Shown here one piece after another: positions 16,825-26,277 of a stretch of 40,758 nucleotides of DNA. How positions within the stretch are numbered: position 1 is the first letter of the stretch; every line of letters starts with the position of its first letter. The position numbers were made by a program, and so were the translations under genes. The notes under the pieces were generated by a model, which worked only from the letters and a program-made list of their open reading frames with translations, had not been told where the DNA came from and did not search any database. The stretch covers positions 1 through 40,758 of the forward strand of contig CANCPA010000012.1 in NCBI GenBank assembly GCA_947379895.1, written 5' to 3'. This DNA is from Chitinophagaceae bacterium (GTDB lineage Bacteria > Bacteroidota > Bacteroidia > Chitinophagales > Chitinophagaceae).

Positions 16825-17837
16825 TATTTGTAGTATTCCCCTGCGGGTTGTTTGTATAATTTACTTTGTTGATACGATTGATAAAGATTTAATTCTCTTC
16901 CATGTGTGTTTGCCCACATCTGATAGTATTGTTGATTTGCCACTTCGCCAAATATCCATTGATTGTAAGCTTCAAACAACCCATTTTTAAGTAGGTATTG
17001 TTGATGTTCGTACAAATGAAAAGGAGTCTTTTCGTTTTGTTTTGCATTAAACCAATTCAAGATGAATCTTGTTCTTAATGCACCCAAAATGTCTGCATCT
17101 ATTCCTCCCTTTGTAACACTACTAGCGAGCGCAATATTTGTAAACCAAGCTTTCTGAAATTCATTAAGATTTGGGGTAGTAGCCAATTTATCTAAAGCAT
17201 CTCCGGTAAATAGTTTTTTGTAGGCATCATATAGTTTTACTTTAATCAAGGCTGAATGTGCTGTGTAGCTTTCGAGATTTACAAAGATTTCTCCATATTG
17301 AATTACCCAAAATAAATCAATTTGTACCTTACTGTAATACATAGTAGCATTATAATAATTGTTGCTATAACTCGGGTCGGCTTTTATTCCTGCTTCCCAT
17401 TGTATAATAGCATCAGAAAGCTTGTTTTGCATTGCATACAGTTCGCCATATTCATTATATAAAACACCTGACTCGGGGAATTTCTTTAAACCCTCTTTAT
17501 ATAATGCTTCAGCTTCCTTGAACGAGGAATTCCCTTTATACGCAAGGCCTAGTATTTGATAGGACTGTTCGCTAGCTTTCGGTTTGATAACTAATTCTTT
17601 GCCTAATTCAATGGCCTTGACATATTTTTTTTCGATAATAAGAAGGTAACAGTAATCATTCAGCGCATCAATGTTATTCGGGTCTTGTTTTAATAAAGCA
17701 TTATAATAAGTAATAGCACTATCGGGTTCTCCCTTCATCATAAATGTTCGGGCTGTTTTATAAAGTGCATCATTAGATTGTGCGAAGGCAACAGAAAGTG
17801 AACCTGCAAAAAAGAGTAATAAAATAAATTTCATCAT
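16824..17837 (-). CDS. Exported tetratricopeptide-repeat protein
   Basis: 337 residues. The first 19 form a clear signal peptide (FILLLFFAGSLSVAFAQS). At least four TPR-type helix pairs follow in residues 20-150, recognisable by their spacing and by PNNIDALNDYCYLL, AYKGNSSFKEAEALYKEGLKKFP and NKLSDAIIQWEAGIKADPSYSN. The second half is helical with no family I can name. No lipobox, so it is probably periplasmic, mediating protein contacts. It is upstream of deoC on the same strand and downstream of DUF1015, separated from the latter by a strong terminator, so it is likely its own transcription unit. Confidence 0.82.
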   Translation of the reverse strand: MMKFILLLFFAGSLSVAFAQSNDALYKTARTFMMKGEPDSAITYYNALLKQDPNNIDALNDYCYLLIIEKKYVKAIELGKELVIKPKASEQSYQILGLAYKGNSSFKEAEALYKEGLKKFPESGVLYNEYGELYAMQNKLSDAIIQWEAGIKADPSYSNNYYNATMYYSKVQIDLFWVIQYGEIFVNLESYTAHSALIKVKLYDAYKKLFTGDALDKLATTPNLNEFQKAWFTNIALASSVTKGGIDADILGALRTRFILNWFNAKQNEKTPFHLYEHQQYLLKNGLFEAYNQWIFGEVANQQYYQMWANTHGRELNLYQSYQQSKLYKQPAGEYYK

Positions 17838-18024
17838 ATAAGAATACTTACTTAAGAGCGGTAAAAGTAAGGTTTACTTACATATACTCCATCAATTGAC
17901 TTTGTAGATATTATCGATGTCAATTTAGTTTTAATAAGTTATGAGTGAATCTGAAATGAATTATTTGTGCAAACCATAAAAACCTTATTCATCTAAAATC
18001 ATACTGCTAGTAATGTTTTGGTCA

Positions 18025-18070
18025 AATAAGAAAAGCCCTAGAAGAATTTACTTCAAGGGCTTTTCTTATT
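18025..18070. terminator. Strong terminator after the DUF1015 gene
   Basis: A perfect 15-bp stem AATAAGAAAAGCCCT (18025-18039) with its complement at 18056-18070; U-rich tails form on both strands because the stem base is A/T. It ends the serC-DUF1015 unit on the minus strand. Confidence 0.85.
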
Positions 18071-18105
18071 AGTGAAGACATCACTTATGACTCATTACTT
18101 AAAAC

Positions 18106-19338
18106 TTATTCATAAATCAAGTGTGTCAACACCCCGTCTCTAAGCTTTGGTTCGAACCATGTACTCTTTGGTGGCATCACATTTCCACTATCTGCTATGT
18201 CGAATAATTGATTGATAGTAACAGGATATAGGCTAAAGGCGACCGCCATCTCTCCACTATTTACCCTTTCTGACAATCCTTTCAAACCACGAATACCACC
18301 TACAAAGTCAATTCGAGTATCAGTACGAGGATCTTTAATACCTAAGATGGTGTCTAAAATATTGTTTTGTAAGATAGTTACATCCAAAATGCCAATCGGG
18401 TCTGTTGTGTAAGTGCCTTCTTTCGCAGTTAGTTTATACCAAACTTTATCTATATACATGCCAAACTCATGAAGTGCATTTGGTTTGAATGCCTCCATTC
18501 CATGTCTTTTTACAAAAAACTTTTCTTCTATAGCTGCTATGAATGATTCTTTTGTTAAGCCATTCAAATCCTTTACCAAACGGTTGTAATCCATGATAAA
18601 CAACTGATTCGAAGGGAACAAAGTAGTTAGAAAATAATTACTTCCTTCAGAAGCAGCAGTACCTAATGCCTTGCGAACTTTTGCTGCAGAAGCTGCCCTA
18701 TGATGACCATCTGCTATATAAGTACATGGAACCTGAGTATCGAAAAGGTTTGTGATATTAGCAATTACCTTGTCGTCATTGACCAGCCAAATTGTATTTT
18801 GAATTCCATCTTCTGCAAGGAAATCATAAATAGGCGCTTTAGTCTTCCATTTATCTATCAAAGCGTCTATTTCTGCCACATTCTTGTAGGCAAGAAATAC
18901 ATTTCCTGTTTGTGCCCCCGATGTCTTGATATGATTAATCCTATCTTGTTCTTTTTCGGGACGGGTAAATTCATGTTTCTTAATAATGTCATTTTCATAG
19001 TCATCCACACTACTTACACATACCAATCCTGTTTGGCTACGTCCATTCATTATCAATTGATAAATGTAATAACAAGGCTTTTCTTCTCTAAACAAGGTCT
19101 TGTTACGAATGAAAGTAGCCAAGTTGTCCTTAGCCTTTTCATATACTTCCTGACTGTGGATATCAACGGCTACAGGCAAACTCACTTCACTCTTTGTAAT
19201 ATGCAAAAAAGAATAGGGTTTTCCCTGTACCTCAATTCGTGCCTCTGCACTATTCAATACATCGTATGGACGACTCGCCACTTCTTTCGCTATCTGTACC
19301 TGTGGTCGTAACGCTTTGAACGGTTTAATATTGCTCAT
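18106..19338 (-). CDS. DUF1015 family protein
   Basis: 410 residues, full length. It starts SNIKPFKALRPQ and holds SRPYDVLNSAEAR (about 22-34), with HEFTRPEKEQDR, YIADGHHRAASAAK and, near the end, DPRTDTRIDFVGG, all hallmarks of DUF1015. The DGHHR block suggests a metal or phosphate site, but no reaction is established for the family. It lies 116 bases downstream of serC on the same strand; this pairing recurs in Bacteroidota and Clostridia near serine-biosynthesis genes, which suggests a link to serine or phosphoserine metabolism (inference). Confidence 0.9.
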   Translation of the reverse strand: MSNIKPFKALRPQVQIAKEVASRPYDVLNSAEARIEVQGKPYSFLHITKSEVSLPVAVDIHSQEVYEKAKDNLATFIRNKTLFREEKPCYYIYQLIMNGRSQTGLVCVSSVDDYENDIIKKHEFTRPEKEQDRINHIKTSGAQTGNVFLAYKNVAEIDALIDKWKTKAPIYDFLAEDGIQNTIWLVNDDKVIANITNLFDTQVPCTYIADGHHRAASAAKVRKALGTAASEGSNYFLTTLFPSNQLFIMDYNRLVKDLNGLTKESFIAAIEEKFFVKRHGMEAFKPNALHEFGMYIDKVWYKLTAKEGTYTTDPIGILDVTILQNNILDTILGIKDPRTDTRIDFVGGIRGLKGLSERVNSGEMAVAFSLYPVTINQLFDIADSGNVMPPKSTWFEPKLRDGVLTHLIYE

Positions 19339-19344
19339 AATTTC

Positions 19345-19450
19345 TTTAGTTGTACGTTATAGGTATTAGGTTGTAAGTTTTAAGTAATAGGTGTAATCAA
19401 AATTAATCACTTTCGCTTTCTACCTATTACCTAGCACTTAATACTTATTA
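19345..19450. repeat. Low-complexity words between DUF1015 and serC
   Basis: TATAGGTATTAGGTTGTAAG-type words (about 19353-19392) face TACCTATTACCTAGCACTTA-type words (about 19420-19450). This again makes a degenerate inverted repeat like those near purE/deoC. Confidence 0.6.
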
Positions 19451-19454
19451 CTCT

Positions 19455-20522
19455 TTAGTTTTTCTCTGCAAACCTTTTCATCAAATCAGTAAATGCCACC
19501 ACACTTTCAAGTGGTAATGCATTATACATACTCACCCTGATGCCACCTACAGTGCGGTAGCCTTTTACACCTACCATTCCTTCTTTTTTGCATAAGTCAA
19601 GGAATTCTGCTTCCTTGTTTGCATCATTCATGAAAAATACGGCATTCATTCGGCTTCTGTCTTCAACTGCTATCTTGCAATTGAATTGTGGTAGCGTATC
19701 AATTGTATGATAGAGTAAATTACTTTTCTCAATGCTGCTTCTTTCCATCTCTGCCAAACCACCACTTTCCTTAATCCATCTCAATGTCAATAAGGCTACA
19801 TAAACGGCAAACACAGGTGGCGTATTCATCAATGAACCTGCTTCTATGTGTTTACGATAATCCATGATGTTTGGAATAGGACGGGTAATTGTTCCTAAAA
19901 TATCTTTTTTCACCACTAATACATTTACACCCGCAGCACCCATATTCTTTTGTGCACCTGCATAAATAAGCGAAAATTTACTAAAGTCCATTTGACGACT
20001 AAAGATGTCGCTACTCATATCGGCTATTAGCGGTACAGATACATTTGGAATGGAATGGTATTGTGTTCCTTCTACGGTATTATTCGAGGTGATATGTAGA
20101 TACTTGGCATCGGAAGGAACTGCAAATCCCTTGTTTATGTAAGTATATCCTTTATCCTTCGAAGAGGCAACAACTGCCACATTGCCAAACAATGACGCCT
20201 CTTTGTAGGCCTTACTTCCCCACACGCCATCATCGCAATAGGCAGCAATTTCGTTGGAGTCCAATAAATTCATAGGCACTTGCATAAACTGTGTCGTAGC
20301 ACCTCCATGCAAAAACAAAACTTCATAGCTATCATCTAATTGCATTAATTCCTTTACTAAAGAGCGTGCTTCTTCAATCACTTCTACAAAGAAAGGCGTC
20401 CGATGACCAATTTCAAGTATAGATAATCCTGTGTTATTGAACTCCATTACTGCTTCAGATGCCTGCTGCAAAACGCTTTGCGGCAAGATAGAAGGGCCTG
20501 AATTAAAGTTGTGTTTCTTCAT
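19455..20522 (-). CDS. serC: Phosphoserine aminotransferase
   Basis: 355 residues. It begins KKHNFNSGPSILP, the standard SerC start, and carries EIGHRTPFF, FLHGGATTQF and the PLP lysine in LIYAGAQKNMG (near 196), ending with GYRTVGGIRVSMYNALP. It converts 3-phosphohydroxypyruvate and glutamate to phosphoserine and 2-oxoglutarate, the second step of serine synthesis. DUF1015 follows; serA, often in the same cluster, is not present. A TACATTGCACC sequence just upstream resembles a -7 element. Confidence 0.97.
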   Translation of the reverse strand: MKKHNFNSGPSILPQSVLQQASEAVMEFNNTGLSILEIGHRTPFFVEVIEEARSLVKELMQLDDSYEVLFLHGGATTQFMQVPMNLLDSNEIAAYCDDGVWGSKAYKEASLFGNVAVVASSKDKGYTYINKGFAVPSDAKYLHITSNNTVEGTQYHSIPNVSVPLIADMSSDIFSRQMDFSKFSLIYAGAQKNMGAAGVNVLVVKKDILGTITRPIPNIMDYRKHIEAGSLMNTPPVFAVYVALLTLRWIKESGGLAEMERSSIEKSNLLYHTIDTLPQFNCKIAVEDRSRMNAVFFMNDANKEAEFLDLCKKEGMVGVKGYRTVGGIRVSMYNALPLESVVAFTDLMKRFAEKN

Positions 20523-20843
20523 CTTTTTTACTTTGGGGGTGCAATGTAAATAAATTGAGGTTAATAGGGGAGGAGTTGTATATTATGTTAATATTTTTTA
20601 TAGGAAATACATCTAGGTTTTCTGATTTTTTATATAAAAAAATCGTTATTCAAAAATAATAACTCTTTTGAAAACGTTCCCATTTTATCATTTGCATAAT
20701 AATGTTTTGTGATTTTTGTTAGTATCAACTCCATTCCTATTTTAGCAACTTTAATTATTTGATGAAGTGTCGATTTTTATATTTAAGAATTTGAAATTCT
20801 GATAAAAAACTCGAAATGTCAATTAGGGTTGATTTATAATATT
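20523..20843. other. AT-rich divergent promoter region
   Basis: About 320 bases between the serC and DUF2490 starts. It is very AT-rich, with T- and A-runs near 20588-20645. No ORF, RNA gene or repeat is recognised; it must contain both promoters, but no perfect TAnnTTTG box stands out. Confidence 0.5.
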
Positions 20844-21611
20844 ATGAAAAGAATGAAAAGTAACCACCACTTTGCTATTTTTTTTCTATTGTCTTTCTAT
20901 GCCTTCAAGCATAGTACTGCACAAACAAGAATTAAACAAATTACCCATCGATCCCAATCATGGATTGGAATAAATGGCCTGATTCGAACTAACGATAAAT
21001 GGGGTGTCTATTATGACGCAAACTTTCGTTACAATCAGTTTTTGAAAAGTAATTTATACACTGCAGGAAGTGTAGGGTTTAATTATTGGTATAATGAGAA
21101 TACCACAATATTATGTGGATACACACATCAATGGACAGTTCCAACAACTTTGGGGTGGCACACTCATGCAAATGAACATCGTCTTTTTCAGCAAGTAATT
21201 GTAAACTCACAATTTGGAAATATTGGGATTGCTAATCGTTTTAGGAACGAAGAACGGTGGCAACAAACGATTATTCATGATTCTGCAACCAATAATTATA
21301 TTTTTAGTGATAGGGTTCGTTATCAGTTCAATGCTGTAATACCAATTTCTAAAAAGACTTACTTACCAAGTATAATTATTTATGACGAATTGTTTGTACA
21401 AATGGGAAGTGAAATAATTTATAATACTTTCGACCAAAACAGGGCTTTCATTGGTTTGAGAGAAACAATATTCAAAAATTTAATTTGCGATGTCGGTTAC
21501 ACATTAATTGATCAAGAAAAATCTACAGGATACCAATATGACAGAGACCATCTATTTAGATTGTACTTTCATTATAATCCTGATTTCAGAAAAGGGAAAG
21601 GGACGAAGTAA
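20844..21611 (+). CDS. DUF2490 outer-membrane beta-barrel protein
   Basis: 255 residues from the ATG at 20844; an in-frame ATG 15 bases earlier is less likely because KRMKSNHHFAIFFLLSFYAF then makes a normal signal peptide, cleaved after STAQ. The mature part consists of alternating beta strands rich in Tyr and Trp (WGVYYDANFRYNQF, GFNYWYNENTTILCGYTHQW, ANEHRLFQQ, IGIANRFRNEERW) and ends in a strand LFRLYFHYNPDF, the pattern of DUF2490 proteins, predicted small outer-membrane barrels of unknown function. It converges with the glutaminyl cyclase gene. Confidence 0.85.
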   Translation: MKRMKSNHHFAIFFLLSFYAFKHSTAQTRIKQITHRSQSWIGINGLIRTNDKWGVYYDANFRYNQFLKSNLYTAGSVGFNYWYNENTTILCGYTHQWTVPTTLGWHTHANEHRLFQQVIVNSQFGNIGIANRFRNEERWQQTIIHDSATNNYIFSDRVRYQFNAVIPISKKTYLPSIIIYDELFVQMGSEIIYNTFDQNRAFIGLRETIFKNLICDVGYTLIDQEKSTGYQYDRDHLFRLYFHYNPDFRKGKGTK

Positions 21612-21685
21612 TTTGCCATAAGTATTTCATAGAATGACTTCTTAATACAGTAAATATAGTATCAGTACTTATTTGGGTTGTTGCA

Positions 21686-21723
21686 ACTTTAAGTTGATAG
21701 ATAACATACTATCAGCTTAAAGT
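21686..21723. terminator. Bidirectional terminator between convergent genes
   Basis: ACTTTAAGTTGATAG (21686-21700) pairs with 21709-21723 over 15 bp with a single G-T pair and an 8-nt loop. Confidence 0.75.
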
Positions 21724-21744
21724 GGTTGTCTTTTATAAAATGGA

Positions 21745-22572
21745 CTATTTATCCGTTAGGCCTGAAACTTCAAAAATCTTTGGCCAATACTTTCCGGTAA
21801 TATATAGTTTCTTGGTAGTGCTGTCATAAGCAATCCCATTCAAGACTTCAGCCCTACCTACTGCCTCAGGGAAATACTTTTCTTTTGTGCCACCAAAATC
21901 TGCTTTTGCCAATACTTTCCCACTCTCAGGGTCAATTTTGATGATATTATCAGTCTGCCAAACATTAGCCAAAATATAAGAAGGGTTTCCCTTGATATAC
22001 TCTAACTCATTCACATTTCCCACAGGACCATTATTGTCCGTTACTCCTAAGATACTCAAAACCTTAAAAGTTTCAGGGTCACGGAAATACAGATTATTAC
22101 TGCCATCACTCATGATGATTTGTTTGCCATTATTGGTCATTCCCCATCCTTCGCCATCATAGGTAAACTCTTTAATTTTGGCAAAAGTCTTGGCATCATA
22201 TACAAAGCAGATCTTTTCTTTCCAAGTAAGTTGATATATTTTATTATTGATGATCGTAATTCCTTCTCCAAAATATTGTTTGCTTAATGGAGAGTTCAAA
22301 ATGGGTTGCCCCGTTTTCAAATCAACAGTTGCCAATTTACTAGTTCCATATTGACCACTACTTTCGTAAAGGAGGTGATTGTTAAATTCAAGACCTTCCG
22401 TGTAAGCACCTGTATCGTGGGGAAATTGATTCGTTATTGTAAATGCCATTTGTGCAGGCTGATTCTCTACATTGTTATTTGTATCCCCACCCTTATTTGT
22501 GTTGTTATTATTACAGGCAATTAAAAATATAAATGGGATTAATAGTGCCGCCTTATGCATTGTTTTTTTCAT
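21745..22572 (-). CDS. Glutaminyl-peptide cyclotransferase, lipoprotein
   Basis: 275 residues. The N-terminus is a lipoprotein signal ending LIAC (lipid-modified Cys near 20) followed by an Asn/Gly-rich linker. The rest is the five-bladed propeller of plant/bacterial-type glutamine cyclotransferases: PHDTGAYTEGLEF, LYESSGQYGTSKL, KQYFGEGITIINNKIYQLTWKE, DGEGWGMTNNG, NELEYIKG, and the ending VLNGIAYDSTTKKLYITGKYWPKIFEV. It forms pyroglutamate at protein N-termini (EC 2.3.2.5). Many secreted Bacteroidota proteins start with Gln after signal cleavage, so this enzyme probably caps exported proteins. Confidence 0.92.
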   Translation of the reverse strand: MKKTMHKAALLIPFIFLIACNNNNTNKGGDTNNNVENQPAQMAFTITNQFPHDTGAYTEGLEFNNHLLYESSGQYGTSKLATVDLKTGQPILNSPLSKQYFGEGITIINNKIYQLTWKEKICFVYDAKTFAKIKEFTYDGEGWGMTNNGKQIIMSDGSNNLYFRDPETFKVLSILGVTDNNGPVGNVNELEYIKGNPSYILANVWQTDNIIKIDPESGKVLAKADFGGTKEKYFPEAVGRAEVLNGIAYDSTTKKLYITGKYWPKIFEVSGLTDK

Positions 22573-22704
22573 TCAAATCACTTTTGTAATAGTTGGCAAA
22601 GGAAAAGGAAATTTGTTTTGGAAGTTTTTTTTCATTGAATATTGTTAAATAATTTGCATTTTTCTGTATTACACATATACCCACCGTTTTGTTTAGTAAC
22701 CAAA

Positions 22705-22736
22705 TTTCAGTTTTTCCATTCAATAACCTATGTTTG
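22705..22736 (+). promoter_or_regulatory. Promoter of the DUF2723 gene
   Basis: TTTC at 22705-22708 (one off TTTG), a 20-base spacer and a perfect TATGTTTG -7 box at 22729-22736. Transcription would begin near 22743, giving a leader of about 26 bases. Confidence 0.5.
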
Positions 22737-22768
22737 CCATCACTTTTTTATCAAATTAAGAAAAGCAA

Positions 22769-25700
22769 ATGAACTTTAGAAAGGTCAATAACATTGTTGG
22801 ATGGGCAGTCTGTGTATTTGCATGTGCCGTTTATATCCTTACCGCAGAAGCAGGTGGAAGCTTTTGGGATTGTGGAGAATTTGTAAGTAGCTGTTATAAA
22901 GTACAAATTCCGCACCCACCGGGGGCGCCTATGTTTATACTTTTAGGCAGAATTTTTATTGTTTTATTCGGCGACAATCCATTGACTGCTGCGAAAGCTG
23001 TTAACACTTTAAGTGCTTTGAGTAGTGGTTTTACAATCCTGTTTCTTTTTTGGAGTATCACTCATTTCGCACGCAAGATTCTGAATGTAAAAGTTACAGA
23101 TACCATCAATTCTTATCAAACTTGGTCAATCATGGGTGCAGGTGTTGTTGGTGCACTTGCCTATACTTTCAGCGATAGTTTTTGGTATAGTGCCGTAGAA
23201 GGTGAAGTTTATGCAATGAGTTCTTTCTTTACAGCAATTGCCTTTTGGGGTATCCTTAAATGGGAACAAGAAGCTGAAAATCCAGGAGCTGACAAGTGGA
23301 TTATCACCATATTCTTCTTGATTGGTCTTTCTATTGGAGTTCACTTATTGAGCTTATTAACTATTCCTGCCATTGTAATGGTTTATTATTACAAAAAGCA
23401 GGATACGTTCAATTATAAGTTAATTCGTTCATGGTTTATTAAAATAGTTATCGGTGGCGGTATACTAGCCTTTATTTTAGCATTGATTGGTGCAAATGGA
23501 GAAGCAAATGAAGCTCGTGGATTATCTGTAGATACTACAGTTGCAGGCTTAATGATATTGGGTACTATTTTAGCTGTTGGATTATTGTATCTCATTGAAA
23601 ATATTGCTAAAGATAAAAAAGAATATTACGGTGGTGCATACGTCTTTTTTGTTATTGGATTTGTGCTTTTAGGTCTTGTTCAGATTGGAGTAATTCAATA
23701 TAGTATTGGTTTTGCAGGATATTTTGACAGACTATTTGTGAATAGTTTTGGAATGCCCTATTTTTCAGGGTTCACATTTGCTTTTATACTTATTGCAGTT
23801 GTTTGTTGGTTTGGATTGCGTTTTGCAACTAAAAAATCTTGGGCTTTATTGCGCTTAGGAATTTGGTGCTTTACTTTCATGTTAATTGGATACAGTTCTT
23901 ATATCACTACAATGATTCGTAGTAATGCAGATCCTGCAATTGATATGTATAATGTAGATAATCCAATTAGTCTTGTTGGTTATTTGGGTCGTGATCAATA
24001 TGGAGATTTCCCATTGCTATACGGTCAAAAGTTTACTGCACAACCTGTAGATTACAAACAAACAAATATCAAGTATCAGAAAGGAAAAGAAAAGTATATC
24101 GAAATTGGCAAGGATGGACATTATGTTTATGCAGCTGAAGACAAGATGGTATTGCCTCGTGTTTGGGATGCTAGTAACGATCAAAATCATGCTGATTATT
24201 ATGCTTACATGCTTGATATTAATAAGAATAAGGATGGTAGTTATGATCGTACACCTAATCAGGCAGACAACGTATTTTTCTTTGTAACATATCAATTTTA
24301 TTGGATGTATTTCCGCTATTTCATGTGGAATTTCTCTGGTAAACAAGATGATATTGAAGGTATGTTTGGAGGAAATGTTAGAGATGGCAACTGGATTTCA
24401 GGTATTCCTTTTGTAGATAATGTTATCTATGGTGATCAATCCGCTTTGCCTGATAGTTTACAAAACAATAAGGCCCATAATAAGCTATTTATGTTGCCTT
24501 TTATATTAGGATTGCTTGGTGTATTCTATCAATTTAAGCACAGAGGCGATGATGGTATGGTTTCTTTCTTGCTATTTTTCTTTACAGGTATGGCGATAAT
24601 TCTTTACTTGAATCAAGCAGGATATCAGCCTCGTGAACGTGATTATGCCTTTGTGGGAAGTTTCTATGCCTTTGCTATTTGGATAGGATTGGGTGTTTTG
24701 AAAGTATCCGAGTGGTTTGGTAAATTAAAAATATCTCAAACTTTGGCTGCCACTTTTGCCACTTTAAGTTGCTTATTAGCTGTTCCGGTTATTATGGGAC
24801 AACAAGAATGGGATGACCACGATAGAAGTAAGAAAACCTTGTCGAGAGATTTGGCAAAGGATTACTTAGAGAGTTGTGCACCTAATGCCATCTTGTTTAC
24901 TTTTGGTGATAATGATACTTACCCATTATGGTATGCACAAGAAGTGGAGGGAATTCGTACTGATATTCGTGTAATCAACAATAGTTTGTTGGGTATTGAT
25001 TGGTATATCAATCAGCTTCGTTACAAAATCAATCAGAGCGATTCAATTGATGTAATATTTAACTCAGATCAGATTGAAGGTCGTAAACGTGATTACACTC
25101 CTTTTCAAGCTAATACCTCTTATCCTGATAACCGTTATTATGACCTAGATTCTATCATGAGAAAATATGTTGGTAGTGATGATGCAGATAAGGTTCAAAA
25201 TAGGGGAGAAGGTGAGTTTATTAATACATTCCCTGTACATAAATTCACTGTTCCTGTTGACAAGGCTACAGTTTTAGCAAATGGTACTGTTACTGCTAAA
25301 GACAGTGTTGTTAATCAATTGACTTTTGATATTCCTAAAAACAGTTTATTCAAAAACGATTTAGCGGTATTGAATATCATTGCTGCTAATAAATGGAAAC
25401 GTCCAATTTATTTCAGTTCAAACTTTGGGGAATTAGGCTTTGGAAAATACCTGCGCAAAGATGGTATCAGTTATCGTTTGGTGCCGGTAGAAAGCGATGA
25501 GTATAATGCTGATTGGGCATTGGATAAAATGCTGAATAAATTTAGTTTTGGAAATGCAGGTACTAAGGGCGTTTATTATGATGAAGAAAATCGTCGTCAT
25601 CTATTGACTATCCGTGCTGCTTATGCTGAACTAGCAGGTTATTTGGCTTCTAAGAATAGAAAAGAAGATGCTAGAAAAGTATTAGAAAAAGCTGACCAAA

Positions 25701-26029
25701 GTATTGATCAAGATAATTTTGGTTACGGAGTGGTAAGTCGTGGGAATATGCACAATAGAACTAGCTTATTGTTCCTAGAAGCTTGTTATAGGTCTGAGGA
25801 CAAAACTTTAGCGACAAAAGTATATAATGCCCTGAAGAAGGATTTTACACAACAAATCAAGTATTATAATACTTTGGATGGCAAGAAAGCAGATGGTATG
25901 GCCGACGAAAAGAGAATGGCAGAAAACTATTTGAAAGGACTAGAAGACATGAACAATAACTACAATGCACCTAAGGTATCAACTGCTCCTCAAGCAGCAA
26001 CTGCACCTAATGTTGGTGGTACAAAATAA
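22769..26029 (+). CDS. DUF2723 membrane protein, GT117-type glycosyltransferase candidate
   Basis: 1086 residues. It opens with a membrane helix, then SFWDCGEFVSSCYKVQIPHP (about 31-50), the conserved acidic loop of DUF2723, comparable to GT-C enzymes that use lipid-linked sugars. Around ten or more membrane segments fill residues 10-380 and 570-680; two large extracytoplasmic parts follow (about 385-540 and 690-1086), with FTFGDNDTYPLWYAQEVEGI near 710. The C-terminal helical part is TPR-like and ends in an Ala/Pro-rich tail. The family is listed among GT117 and relates to eukaryotic TMEM260, an O-mannosyltransferase. A role in protein or envelope glycosylation is inferred. Single gene with its own promoter and terminator. 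Confidence 0.9.
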   Translation: MNFRKVNNIVGWAVCVFACAVYILTAEAGGSFWDCGEFVSSCYKVQIPHPPGAPMFILLGRIFIVLFGDNPLTAAKAVNTLSALSSGFTILFLFWSITHFARKILNVKVTDTINSYQTWSIMGAGVVGALAYTFSDSFWYSAVEGEVYAMSSFFTAIAFWGILKWEQEAENPGADKWIITIFFLIGLSIGVHLLSLLTIPAIVMVYYYKKQDTFNYKLIRSWFIKIVIGGGILAFILALIGANGEANEARGLSVDTTVAGLMILGTILAVGLLYLIENIAKDKKEYYGGAYVFFVIGFVLLGLVQIGVIQYSIGFAGYFDRLFVNSFGMPYFSGFTFAFILIAVVCWFGLRFATKKSWALLRLGIWCFTFMLIGYSSYITTMIRSNADPAIDMYNVDNPISLVGYLGRDQYGDFPLLYGQKFTAQPVDYKQTNIKYQKGKEKYIEIGKDGHYVYAAEDKMVLPRVWDASNDQNHADYYAYMLDINKNKDGSYDRTPNQADNVFFFVTYQFYWMYFRYFMWNFSGKQDDIEGMFGGNVRDGNWISGIPFVDNVIYGDQSALPDSLQNNKAHNKLFMLPFILGLLGVFYQFKHRGDDGMVSFLLFFFTGMAIILYLNQAGYQPRERDYAFVGSFYAFAIWIGLGVLKVSEWFGKLKISQTLAATFATLSCLLAVPVIMGQQEWDDHDRSKKTLSRDLAKDYLESCAPNAILFTFGDNDTYPLWYAQEVEGIRTDIRVINNSLLGIDWYINQLRYKINQSDSIDVIFNSDQIEGRKRDYTPFQANTSYPDNRYYDLDSIMRKYVGSDDADKVQNRGEGEFINTFPVHKFTVPVDKATVLANGTVTAKDSVVNQLTFDIPKNSLFKNDLAVLNIIAANKWKRPIYFSSNFGELGFGKYLRKDGISYRLVPVESDEYNADWALDKMLNKFSFGNAGTKGVYYDEENRRHLLTIRAAYAELAGYLASKNRKEDARKVLEKADQSIDQDNFGYGVVSRGNMHNRTSLLFLEACYRSEDKTLATKVYNALKKDFTQQIKYYNTLDGKKADGMADEKRMAENYLKGLEDMNNNYNAPKVSTAPQAATAPNVGGTK

Positions 26030-26058
26030 ATCATAAATACACGATACAAAACAAGAAA

Positions 26059-26090
26059 AGAACGGCTGTCTCACATGAGGCAGCCGTTCT
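26059..26090 (+). terminator. Terminator of the DUF2723 gene
   Basis: AGAACGGCTG (26059-26068) pairs with 26081-26090, and TCTC/GAGG inside extends the stem to 14 bp around an ACAT loop. It is GC-rich; the U-tract is weak. Confidence 0.8.
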
Positions 26091-26091
26091 C

Positions 26092-26277
26092 ATTTAAACC
26101 CAGATTACTCAATAGGACTCTATTACAATTCACAACCACTTCAAACACAAGCTTTTACTTGATTTGTTTGTCTTAAACGTAATTTATTATGTCTTCAGTC
26201 AAAAAATCTGTTTAAAAACTTGTCTTTTTTGTATTTGTGAATTTCATAACGAGTCTATTGCGTAATCTGGGTTAAAT
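26092..26277. repeat. Long near-palindromic fold-back element
   Basis: The outer arms AACCCAGATTAC (26097-26108) and GTAATCTGGGTT (ending 26273) are exact complements; allowing mismatches and small bulges, pairing continues through CAATAG, ACTC, ATTCACAA and ACAAG-TTTTA to a centre at about 26185 (TAATTTATTA). The whole 177-nt unit is thus one imperfect hairpin. No TIR/TSD pair of the MITE type is clear. A fragment resembling its end (GCCTAATCTGAGTT) lies at about 26465. The rest of 26278-26809 is AT-rich with no gene. Confidence 0.75.
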
